The position numbers were made by a program, and so were the translations under genes. Source: Sphingomonadales bacterium UBA7473 (GTDB lineage Bacteria > Pseudomonadota > Alphaproteobacteria > Sphingomonadales > Sphingomonadaceae). From it: DNA of 11,343 nt. Positions 1 to 6,675 of the stretch are shown here, one piece after another. The notes under the pieces are model-generated. The model was not told the origin of the DNA. It saw only the letters and a list, made by a program, of their open reading frames with translations, and ran no database searches. The first letter of the stretch is position 1. Each line of letters opens with the position of its first letter. The DNA lies in NCBI GenBank assembly GCA_002478575.1, contig DLOX01000200.1, positions 249 to 11,591 of the forward strand. Direction: 5' to 3'.

Positions 1-368
1 TCTTCGGGATAATCCTGATCGCCAAAGACCGGCAGCGGAAGTTCTTGCGCAGACGATTGGATCGTCACGCTCCGAGCAATCAACTCAATATCGCCAGTCG
101 CCAAATTGGGGTTCTTGGTTTCCGCCGACCGCGCAACCACTTCGCCTTCAACTGTAACGACAGATTCAGCGCGGCACCCATCGAGCACCGCAAAAACGTC
201 AGACCCGGCAGGTGCGATGACTTGCGTCAGGCCATAATGGTCACGCAGATCGACGAACAACACATTGGCATGTTCGCGCTTCCGGTGGATCCAGCCTGAC
301 AGGCGAACGGTTTGGCCAACATCGGCGGCGCGCAACTGGGCGCAAGTGTGGGTGCGATAAGCGTGCAT
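1..368 (-). CDS. aspS: Aspartate--tRNA ligase, N-terminal part (partial)
   Basis: This is the first 122 codons of aspartyl-tRNA synthetase, which charges tRNA with aspartate in the cytoplasm. The gene runs off the left edge. The protein begins MHAYRTHTCAQL, and the OB-fold anticodon-binding domain follows: a GWIHRKREH segment at residues 25-33, LFVDLRDHYGLTQ at about 37-49, and NPNLATGDIEL near residue 95. The catalytic domain lies outside the window. ATG at 368 is the natural start because it matches the usual bacterial N-terminus. His33, in the position of His31 of the Pseudomonas aeruginosa enzyme, and the later Gly in ATGDIE are typical of non-discriminating AspRS, which also charges tRNA-Asn. 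The usual HGG triplet reads HAN here. The gene is divergent from rnd, with 96 bp between the two starts. Confidence 0.95.
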   Translation of the reverse strand, partial: MHAYRTHTCAQLRAADVGQTVRLSGWIHRKREHANVLFVDLRDHYGLTQVIAPAGSDVFAVLDGCRAESVVTVEGEVVARSAETKNPNLATGDIELIARSVTIQSSAQELPLPVFGDQDYPE

Positions 369-405
369 TTACTGGTTCAATTCTAATGGTTGGAAAGCTT
401 GCGGC

Positions 406-434
406 CTAACAACGACTAAGGCCCTATTTGTCAA
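406..434 (-). promoter_or_regulatory. Probable aspS promoter
   Basis: On the minus strand a perfect -35 hexamer TTGACA (434 to 429) is followed, after 17 bases, by TGTTAG (411 to 406), a weak -10 with three of six consensus bases. Transcription would start about 30 bases before the aspS ATG. The -35 is convincing by sequence. The -10 is weak, as is common in alphaproteobacteria. No other candidate in the 96-bp gap is better. Confidence 0.4.
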
Positions 435-438
435 GGCG

Positions 439-470
439 CTCCATATCGCTATGGACGGTCAGATATGGAG
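439..470 (+). promoter_or_regulatory. Inverted repeat covering the rnd start codon
   Basis: CTCCATATC (439-447) and GATATGGAG (462-470) are perfect 9-bp inverted arms around a 14-base loop. The right arm contains the rnd ATG (465-467). The loop holds GGACGG (453-458), the only Shine-Dalgarno-like sequence, 6 bases before the ATG. A second, competing hairpin is possible: CCATA (441-445) with TATGG (450-454), loop TCGC, which would pair the first two G of GGACGG. In mRNA either fold could limit translation. As DNA it could instead be a protein-binding palindrome between the divergent aspS and rnd genes. The pairing is visible; the role is inferred. Confidence 0.4.
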
Positions 471-1631
471 ATTCTTCCGCTCATCACAGAATCAGGGCCG
501 CTGGCCGAATTATGCGCACGGCTGTCACAATCGGATTTTGTCGCCGTCGATACCGAATTCATGCGGGAATCGACTTATTGGCCGCTTTTGTGCCTGATTC
601 AGATCGCTGACGAGCATGTCGCGGCTGCGATTGACCCCTTGGCGGAAGGCATAGACCTTGCCCCGCTTTTGGAGCTGCTCACCAATAATGAGGATGTTTT
701 GAAGGTCTTTCATGCCGGCGGGCAAGATGTAGAAATTATCTACAATCTCACCGGAAAAACGCCGCACCCAATCTTTGACACCCAAATCGCCGCCATGGCG
801 TTGGGGCAAGGCGAGCAGATCGGCTATGCGAGTTTGGTAGAAAGCTGGGTTGGCGTTGCGCTCGATAAAGGGGCTCGTTTCACCGATTGGGCCCGCCGTC
901 CGCTTGATAAGCGCCAGATCGATTATGCCATTGGCGATGTGACCCATCTTGCGAATATCTTCCCCAAGATGCTCAAGAAGCTGATCAAAACCGGGCGCGG
1001 TGATTGGCTGAATGAAGAAATGGAGCGGCTTGCGGATGCTTCCAACTATGCAAACCCGCCCGAGGAAGCTTGGCACCGGGTGAAAGTTTCTGGCCGCAAG
1101 CCAGACATGCTCGGCCGACTGAAAGCGCTTGGAGCTTGGCGGGAACGCGAGGCCCAGGGCAAGAACCTACCGCGCGGGCGCATTGCCAAGGATGAGACTC
1201 TTGCGGATATCGCAGCTCACCCGCCCCGCAGCCAAGCGGATTTGGGCAAAGTGCGTGGACTTTCACCCACTTGGGCGAGCAATGATATTGGCGCGCGGAT
1301 GATCGCCGCAATCGAAGCCGCTGTGCCTTTATCCGAAGATGAAATGCCACTGCGCGCGGATCGCAAGCCAGGCTTGACCAAAGACGGCGCATTGGTCGCG
1401 GATTTGCTAAAGCTGCTTTTGAAAATCCGGGCGAAGGAAATCAACGTTGCCGCACGTTTGCTCGCGCGGTCAGATGAACTCGAACAGCTTGCCGCTGGTC
1501 AACGAAAGGAATTGGCGATCCTAGATGGCTGGCGCTTTGAGCAATTTGGTCAAGATGCGCTTGAACTGGTCGAAGGGCGCTTGGGTTTTGCCGTGAGCAA
1601 CGGCAAATTGCATATGGTGCGCACAGAGTAA
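465..1631 (+). CDS. rnd: Ribonuclease D
   Basis: A 388-residue 3'-5' exoribonuclease of the DEDDy family, which trims tRNA precursors and other structured RNAs in the cytoplasm. The length is close to the usual 370-390. The exonuclease domain spans about residues 1-170. Exo I is VAVDTEF, with Asp29 and Glu31. Exo II includes FHAGGQDVE, with Asp88, followed by FDTQ at 104-107. Exo III is YAIGD, with Tyr154 and Asp158. All catalytic residues are present. An HRDC domain for RNA binding follows at about residues 207-285 (VSGRKPDMLGRL onward), with a second helical domain to the end. ATG 465 is the only usable start: no ATG, GTG or TTG lies just upstream in frame. Its ribosome site is only GGACGG. 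The next gene follows after 45 bp and may be cotranscribed. Confidence 0.95.
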   Translation: MEILPLITESGPLAELCARLSQSDFVAVDTEFMRESTYWPLLCLIQIADEHVAAAIDPLAEGIDLAPLLELLTNNEDVLKVFHAGGQDVEIIYNLTGKTPHPIFDTQIAAMALGQGEQIGYASLVESWVGVALDKGARFTDWARRPLDKRQIDYAIGDVTHLANIFPKMLKKLIKTGRGDWLNEEMERLADASNYANPPEEAWHRVKVSGRKPDMLGRLKALGAWREREAQGKNLPRGRIAKDETLADIAAHPPRSQADLGKVRGLSPTWASNDIGARMIAAIEAAVPLSEDEMPLRADRKPGLTKDGALVADLLKLLLKIRAKEINVAARLLARSDELEQLAAGQRKELAILDGWRFEQFGQDALELVEGRLGFAVSNGKLHMVRTE

Positions 1632-1650
1632 TTGCGCTAGATCTCCCCAC

Positions 1651-1664
1651 ATGCAGGGGTGCAT
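1651..1664 (+). repeat. Small hairpin before the secreted-protein gene
   Basis: ATGCA (1651-1655) and TGCAT (1660-1664) form a 5-bp stem around a GGGG loop, ending two bases before the GGAG ribosome site of the next gene. It is too weak and lacks the T-run needed for a terminator. It also contains the GTG (1659) that would be an alternative start for that gene. Confidence 0.25.
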
Positions 1665-1676
1665 TTGGAGTATTCG

Positions 1677-2321
1677 ATGAAAAACACCTTTGTTATTGCC
1701 CTCTTTGCAACTGCTTTTTTTTCGTCAAGCCTTTCAGCCGCATCTCCGGAAACCTTCTCCAAAGCTGTTGGTGATATGGCTGTGAAACTCAACCAGCCGA
1801 TCAAAGTGAAGATTGTAGCGGATGAAGCCAGCGGCAAGTTGGCCATATTTGATGGGGAAACAATTGCGGTCCCCCGCAAAACTTTGTCCTTGATCAAAAC
1901 AGATCAAGAAGCGTCAGCGCTTGTTGCACTTATCCTCGGTTATCAAAGCGGTTATTTCGAGCCAATCCGCGACAAACGGAACAGCACCGCAGCAAGTGTC
2001 ATCGCGTTCCCGCTTCTAGTCGCCGCGGAAGGGCTTTCTGGCAGCCAAGGCCAAGATCTTTATGGCGGCGAAATCCCCAACTTTTCGGCTGAAGAATTGC
2101 GTGAGCGCAAGAATGTGCAGCAGAAAAGGCGCGCTGCTGTTGCGATCAGCCTCGCCGAAAAGTCCGGCAGCTGTACTGGTGCGATGGTCGACATGCTTAA
2201 CCGGATGCGCAGCGAGGGGAACGGAGCTGCGGCTCTTCCCGACCAACCCGCTGGTTTCGCAAGAATGGTTTTGAAAGATATGGGTTCCGCTGCTTTCCCC
2301 CCGGATCGCAGCTGCATCTGA
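1677..2321 (+). CDS. Secreted hypothetical protein, possible M48-like pseudopeptidase
   Basis: A 214-residue protein of unknown function. ATG 1677 is chosen because GGAG lies at 1667-1670, six bases upstream, and because it gives a clean Sec signal peptide (MKNTFVIALFATAFFSSSLS, cleavage likely after Ala21, before ASPE). The mature part would be periplasmic. The order of segments recalls M48 metallopeptidases: a beta segment KLAIFDGETIAVPRKTLSL at about 62-80, then a helix EASALVALILGYQ where M48 proteins have their HExxH helix, and late in the chain RRAAVAISLAEKSGSCTGAMVDMLNRM, like the E..AD helix and the following GY-type segment. The zinc ligands are absent, so if it is a family member it should be inactive. 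This link is inferred from pattern only. A GTG at 1659 in the same frame is a less likely start. It lies 45 bp after rnd and converges on the amidohydrolase. Confidence 0.75.
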   Translation: MKNTFVIALFATAFFSSSLSAASPETFSKAVGDMAVKLNQPIKVKIVADEASGKLAIFDGETIAVPRKTLSLIKTDQEASALVALILGYQSGYFEPIRDKRNSTAASVIAFPLLVAAEGLSGSQGQDLYGGEIPNFSAEELRERKNVQQKRRAAVAISLAEKSGSCTGAMVDMLNRMRSEGNGAAALPDQPAGFARMVLKDMGSAAFPPDRSCI

Positions 2322-2348
2322 GGCGCATGAGTGCGGGGAAAGGGGAAG

Positions 2349-3623
2349 CTATTGCGCAACCAATTCCCCGCCCTTCACGACCGAATTGACCTTTTCAAGG
2401 ACCCGAATGTCGGTCAGCGGGTTGCCATCCACAGCCACGAAATCGCCCCAAGCGCCGGGTTTGAGGGAGCCCACCTGCCCGTCCATCTTGAGCGCAGCTG
2501 CAGCATCAACCGTCGCTGATCGGATGGCTTGCATCGGCGTCATCCCAAAGCGTACCATATAGGCAAATTGCTTGGCGTTATTGCCATAGGGATAGACGCC
2601 TGCATCAGTTGCAAAGGCCATTTTCACGCCTGCCTTCAGCGCCTTTGTGAAGCCTGTCCGCTGCACGTCGGTCGTTTCCAGATTCTTGCGCAGGTAATCA
2701 GCCGGTAGCCCTGCTTTGCGCCCTTCAGAATCGATCCAATCGCCATTGTAAATGTCCATGGCGAGCCAAACCCCTTTGGCCTTGGCAAGCGCAATACCTT
2801 CGTCATCGATGAAGGTCGCATGCTCAATTGTCCGCGCGCCTGCACGGATGGCGGCTTTGATCGATTTCGCGCCATGGGCATGCGCAATGCAGTAGCTGCC
2901 TCGCGCTTCTGCAACTTTGCATATGGCGAGCATTTCTTCCTCGGTCATTTCCTCCTGACCGGGCTCACCCCCCAGCGCTAGCACTGCGCCACTGGCAATG
3001 ATCTTGATGAAATCGGCGCCCTTTTGCAGCAAGAACCGCGCCTTCTGTTTGGCATCCTCAGGCCCACGCGCGACGCCATAGCGAAATTGGTCTGGCACTC
3101 CGACATCGGGAGAAATGCCCGTCACATCCCCTCCCCCTCCAGGAATGGTGAGATAGGCCCCAGCCACTTTCATCCGCGGCCCATCAACAAAGCCCGCGTT
3201 GATCGCATCACGAAGCGCCACGTCCGTCAGCCCGCGATAAACGCCGACATCGCGCACCGTGGTGAACCCGGCTCGGAGCGTTTTCCGCGCAGCCCCTGCC
3301 CCAGCAAGTACTGCTTCAGCGGATGAAACTGACAAGATGTCGGCCGGATGCGGCAGAGACATGCCATCCGCCAAATGGGTATGCATATCGATGAGGCCGG
3401 GGAGGACTGTCTTGCTGGACCAATCGATGATTTTTGCGTCCGCAGGCGTAGGGCCGTCCGGGCCAATCGAAACGATTTTGCCCTCTTCGACGCGTATCAA
3501 CTGCTTGGCTGCGACCGTCTGACGTTCAGGATCAATCAAATGGCCAGCACGAATAAAAACCGTTTCGGCAAAAGATGGCGCGGGAAATAATGCCAAGATT
3601 GCGAAGATGATTGGCTGTTTCAT
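2349..3623 (-). CDS. Secreted metal-dependent amidohydrolase
   Basis: A 424-residue enzyme of the amidohydrolase superfamily, in the branch that includes imidazolonepropionase-like and prolidase-like (Xaa-Pro or carboxypeptidase-type) enzymes. The substrate cannot be read from sequence. A Sec signal peptide (MKQPIIFAILALFPAPSFA, cut before ETVF) places it in the periplasm. Metal ligands follow the family order: His81 and His83 in GLIDMHTHLADG, Lys207 in DFIKIIASGA (probably carboxylated), His248/His250 in CIAHAHG, His268 in TIEHAT, Asp340 in FATDAG. The C-terminus SLKPGAWGDFVAVDGNPL is the usual closing beta segment. The start is supported by a strong ribosome site, AGGGGAGG (3636 to 3629), five bases before the ATG. 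It follows the glycosyltransferase gene by 33 bp on the same strand, so it may be read through from there. Its 3' end converges on the secreted-protein gene, 27 bp away. Confidence 0.92.
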   Translation of the reverse strand: MKQPIIFAILALFPAPSFAETVFIRAGHLIDPERQTVAAKQLIRVEEGKIVSIGPDGPTPADAKIIDWSSKTVLPGLIDMHTHLADGMSLPHPADILSVSSAEAVLAGAGAARKTLRAGFTTVRDVGVYRGLTDVALRDAINAGFVDGPRMKVAGAYLTIPGGGGDVTGISPDVGVPDQFRYGVARGPEDAKQKARFLLQKGADFIKIIASGAVLALGGEPGQEEMTEEEMLAICKVAEARGSYCIAHAHGAKSIKAAIRAGARTIEHATFIDDEGIALAKAKGVWLAMDIYNGDWIDSEGRKAGLPADYLRKNLETTDVQRTGFTKALKAGVKMAFATDAGVYPYGNNAKQFAYMVRFGMTPMQAIRSATVDAAAALKMDGQVGSLKPGAWGDFVAVDGNPLTDIRVLEKVNSVVKGGELVAQ

Positions 3624-3656
3624 TCTTGCCTCCCCTGAAACATCAAGCGCGCCAAC

Positions 3657-4697
3657 TCAAAGGGCAGCGTCTACCTTTGCCCAAACATCCTTCACTCCAC
3701 TCTCAAATGCTTCGACGCTATATCGTTCATTGACCAATTGAGACGCCCTTTTCCGAATGGTATCCAGCCGGGTCGGATCAGCCTCATATTCGGCAATAGT
3801 CTCTTCAACGGCGTGAACAAGTGATGCCACATCGCCTTCGGTAATTGGAATGCCGGTTGATTCATTGAAATATTCTGCAGTCCCCAAGCCATCAAACCCA
3901 ACCACGATGCTGCCAGCGGCCATCGCCTCTGCTGCAGGGAAACCAAGTGCCTCTTGATGCAGAAGAGAAATGAAAATTCGGCTTTCTGCGAGCCGTTCAG
4001 CTACCTTTGTGCGCGGAATATTATCCAGCGCCTCAACACAATAGCCTTGCAACTTTCCGCGCCGGTTAAGCGCCTCAGCAATCAACGCAGCCTCCCAAGG
4101 GCGTTTCCGCGGCATATAGGTAATCAGCTTGAGCTTTTCCTCTTGGTAGGGAAATTCGTGCGGCTTCATCGACACGGGGAAAATGGCGCTTGGAACAAGC
4201 CCCATCATCGACAGGTGGGATTTGCATACATCCGCAATTCCAAGCCAATATTTCACAGCGGTCTGAGGCGAGAAGCCCCGTTGCATCGCGCGATGACAAG
4301 ACATCATCAACCCAAAAGGATTCTGGACGAACACCAACATAGCCGCGCCTGGAAACGCCTCAATCGCTTCAGCGAGCATATATTCAGGTGCCACAATAAC
4401 ATCCGTCGGTCGCTCAATCAAAGGAGGGATGCTGTTTCCCCGCGTAAGCAGCCTGTTCTTAATTTTCCGGCTCTTTTCCAACGGCTGGGAATAGCGAAAA
4501 ATTACTTTCCAGACCTTCCTTGTATAAAAGGAGGGAACGGCGTTCGGATAGTCTGGATATCCACCATTTGGACTACTGTGCAATATAGCAGCATCATAAC
4601 CCAATCGATTCAAAAGAAATACCATATCATAAATGACTGCAGATCCCCCTGATGCGGACGATCGATCAGAACAGAGAAAAAGATAGCGGCGGCTCAT
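3657..4697 (-). CDS. GT-B family glycosyltransferase (group 1/GT4-like)
   Basis: A 346-residue protein resembling family-4-type glycosyltransferases, which move a sugar from a nucleotide donor to a glycan or lipid acceptor at the inner face of the membrane. The N-terminal Rossmann half begins MSRRYLFLCSDRSSASGGSA, a glycine-rich first loop with helix YDMVFLLNRLGYDAAILHS. The C-terminal donor-binding half carries the signature from Glu249 to Gly262 (EALGFPAAEAMAAG), with the EX7E pair Glu249 and Glu257, followed by VVGFDGLGTAEYF and a terminal helix. No signal peptide or membrane span is evident. ATG 4697 is chosen because GGAG lies 5 bases upstream and the Rossmann strand starts there. A longer reading from 4772 would overlap the preceding gene and add a poor 25-residue extension. 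It lies 40 bp after the GH-like gene, suggesting joint transcription. Donor and acceptor are unknown. Confidence 0.85.
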   Translation of the reverse strand: MSRRYLFLCSDRSSASGGSAVIYDMVFLLNRLGYDAAILHSSPNGGYPDYPNAVPSFYTRKVWKVIFRYSQPLEKSRKIKNRLLTRGNSIPPLIERPTDVIVAPEYMLAEAIEAFPGAAMLVFVQNPFGLMMSCHRAMQRGFSPQTAVKYWLGIADVCKSHLSMMGLVPSAIFPVSMKPHEFPYQEEKLKLITYMPRKRPWEAALIAEALNRRGKLQGYCVEALDNIPRTKVAERLAESRIFISLLHQEALGFPAAEAMAAGSIVVGFDGLGTAEYFNESTGIPITEGDVASLVHAVEETIAEYEADPTRLDTIRKRASQLVNERYSVEAFESGVKDVWAKVDAAL

Positions 4698-4737
4698 TGA
4701 AACTCCATCGATAGGCAAAGTAAGGACTGAACGAAGT

Positions 4738-6477
4738 CTAACGAGCACGCGCTTTCGCAGTGTTGCAGTCAATAAGTGCTCTCATTTTAGGGGCAGATGC
4801 ATCGGGCTCAAAATAACTGGCCTTTGCCCCCCAACTTCCCCAACGCGTGCCCTGCTTGCCCACGCTGCTATAATGGCAAAAAAGTTCACAGCCAGCATCT
4901 CTCTGAAATCGAAGAAGTTCGACATAGAGGTCATACATTTTTGGATGATATTGCGCCGCTGCCAAAGCAGGACTGTAGGGTTGGACACTCTGTTGTTTGG
5001 GTTGAATATGCTGCCCCCCTTCATAGGCAACATATTTCATGCCGAACGTAGCAGCATAGCGGATGATTTTCGCTGCACGGTTGTTTTCACGCGCGATTTC
5101 CTTTCCAACCATCAAATCAGCGATGACTTGCTCTGGCTTCAGATTTGGACCCGCAGTTTGCCAACGGCCAAAAATTTCGTCATCCGGGCCGACATAAGCA
5201 GCTGGCGACACAACGTCCGCGCCGCCGTTCTCGCTGCACCATTTGACGGTCCTTTTTGCAGCATCGACCCAAGCTGCTTGAACTGCGCAAACCCGGACGA
5301 GCCGAGCCTTGTCCGAGCCAGTCCACACGCGTTCCCAGATCCCAAAAACCCGCCGAAACAATGCCGCAATCCGTTCTGGATGGCTGGTCCCCTTTTTCTT
5401 GGCAGGGTCATCCCAAGCTTTTCCGCCTTTGGCCTCAACCATTTGGCCTGCCAATTTCGATCGCAGCATCCATCCTGCTTGCAAAAAACTCCAATTCCAA
5501 ACTTCGTTGGAATACTCCAAATATACTTTCAGGCTGGGATCGAGCTTTTCTTTCACAAGCTTTGAAAACTGAAGAATATAATCATCTGTAGCACGGTGAG
5601 GGACACAGAACCAAGGATTGATCTTTAGTTCGTTGCATAGCTGTATCATCAATTCAAACGCCACGCCCCCTGAATACATCCTTTGAGAAGGTGTCGGAAT
5701 GGGTCCGTGAATACCATCCGGATCCCCTGACCTAGCAATTTGCGTATAGAATGTTGGGCGTTTTCGGCTGCTCCACTCTTCTTCGATGGAACCATTGGTT
5801 GCTCCCCAGTCCATAAATCTCAAACAATGAAAGGGGCGACAAAAGTCTAAAAACTCTGGAATGAATGGAGATGAAGTCAAATCAACTCCCTCATCCTCCT
5901 CCCGGACAACTCGAATGTTTCGAACATGATTCCCGCGCTTCGACTTTCTAATGAGGATTGTCTCTGGCTGATCTCCATTGTGTAGCATTTGCAGCTTCAG
6001 CCGACCCTGTTTTCTTGAAACAACGCGTGTAGCGCTAAAGGACATTGTATCTACTTCACCTTCGCCATCATACAGCAAGACATAGGTTCCGGCACGAAGT
6101 ACGTTTGGCAGATAAGTGAAGATATACTGGGGCTGCTCGTTACCTGGCGCGATGATGGGCACCTGCAGCGGGTAGCCGTCAGCATCAAATTGAAAGGCAC
6201 CTCGCAAAGAAGTGTCATGCGGGCCAGAGCCGTTAGCGTTTCTCGTGATCCATGCTCCGGCACCCATGAACAGGTTTCTAAACGGAAATCCCGGTTCCCA
6301 ATCAGTAATCGGACTCAAATTCATGCCGATCGGAAGCTTGGGAAATGTTTCATTTCTAGGAACCACGCCATCGATTGCGCCTTCAGAGGGGTTGGTGTTC
6401 GCCGAACAGACCCCTACCCCAAGCAACCCGACGCCAGACGCGGACGCAGCGACGAAAGTGCGGCGGTTGATGCTCAT
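4738..6477 (-). CDS. Tat-exported clan GH-A-like glycoside hydrolase candidate
   Basis: A 579-residue protein that I cannot assign to a named family. It starts with a twin-arginine signal (MSINRRTFVAASASGVGLLG, likely cut after VCSA at residue 26), so it should be exported folded. An N-terminal region of about 180 residues (PIGMNLSPITDWEPGFPFRN, then beta-rich segments) precedes a barrel-like part with FMDWGATNG near 222-229 and FELMIQLCNELKINPWFCVP at about 274-293. The segment VYLEYSNEVWN (318-328) places Glu325 like the acid/base after Asn in clan GH-A hydrolases, and YVAYEGGQH (482-490) places Glu486 like the nucleophile. The pair suggests a retaining glycosidase. ATG 6477 is chosen because it begins the Tat signal; the frame stays open upstream to about 6657, and the ribosome site (AGG, 9 bases away) is weak. 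The glycosyltransferase follows 40 bp downstream. The function is inferred. Confidence 0.75.
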   Translation of the reverse strand: MSINRRTFVAASASGVGLLGVGVCSANTNPSEGAIDGVVPRNETFPKLPIGMNLSPITDWEPGFPFRNLFMGAGAWITRNANGSGPHDTSLRGAFQFDADGYPLQVPIIAPGNEQPQYIFTYLPNVLRAGTYVLLYDGEGEVDTMSFSATRVVSRKQGRLKLQMLHNGDQPETILIRKSKRGNHVRNIRVVREEDEGVDLTSSPFIPEFLDFCRPFHCLRFMDWGATNGSIEEEWSSRKRPTFYTQIARSGDPDGIHGPIPTPSQRMYSGGVAFELMIQLCNELKINPWFCVPHRATDDYILQFSKLVKEKLDPSLKVYLEYSNEVWNWSFLQAGWMLRSKLAGQMVEAKGGKAWDDPAKKKGTSHPERIAALFRRVFGIWERVWTGSDKARLVRVCAVQAAWVDAAKRTVKWCSENGGADVVSPAAYVGPDDEIFGRWQTAGPNLKPEQVIADLMVGKEIARENNRAAKIIRYAATFGMKYVAYEGGQHIQPKQQSVQPYSPALAAAQYHPKMYDLYVELLRFQRDAGCELFCHYSSVGKQGTRWGSWGAKASYFEPDASAPKMRALIDCNTAKARAR

Positions 6478-6675
6478 AGTGCCAAGCCTATCTCTTTTTG
6501 GGAAAACAAACGCTTCTTGCCAGTGCAAGACTTGACTGAAACACAAAGACCGAGATTGAACAAGCCAATACCGAAGGCGTCTGAACAGCTTTACCATTTT
6601 ATTCGGCAATCTTCGGCCGCTATTCCTCTCTAAATCGCTTTGCAGCCGCCACATCACGCACTAAGCGCTTGCACC
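6478..6675. promoter_or_regulatory. Divergent intergenic region, GH-like gene / argJ
   Basis: These 198 bp must carry the promoters of the GH-like gene (leftward) and argJ (rightward). I see TTGACT at 6532-6537, a possible -35 for argJ, but no good -10 at the right distance. A 6-bp hairpin, TCTTGC / GCAAGA with a CAGT loop (6515-6530), lies in the leader of the GH-like gene. No ARG box or other known operator is obvious. The minus frame of the GH-like gene is open through most of this region, but it lacks coding-like features. Confidence 0.35.

Noticed and set aside
525..1076. 183-codon open frame on the minus strand inside rnd
   Set aside because: It lies wholly opposite RNase D, whose catalytic motifs are intact. 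The translated protein has no recognisable domain and no ribosome site.
2333..2371. Inverted repeat GCGGGGAA / TTCCCCGC as a terminator between convergent genes
   Set aside because: The stem is only 8 bp with a 23-base loop, half of it lies inside the amidohydrolase coding end, and no T-run follows in either direction.
3954..4652. 232-codon plus-strand open frame opposite the glycosyltransferase
   Set aside because: The composition (many Arg, His, Asn) is typical of an antisense shadow, and the minus-strand frame carries clear glycosyltransferase motifs.
4873..5565. 230-codon plus-strand open frame opposite the GH-like gene
   Set aside because: No coherent domain or start signal, and it runs antisense to a protein with a Tat signal and clan GH-A-like motifs.
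6515..6530. Hairpin TCTTGC-CAGT-GCAAGA as an attenuator or operator
   Set aside because: Six base pairs without a T-run or second copy in a 198-bp region may be chance. It is noted only within the intergenic entry.
6478..6657. 60-codon N-terminal extension of the GH-like protein
   Set aside because: The frame is open, but the Tat signal would then be internal, the extension has no coding character, and no better ribosome site exists.
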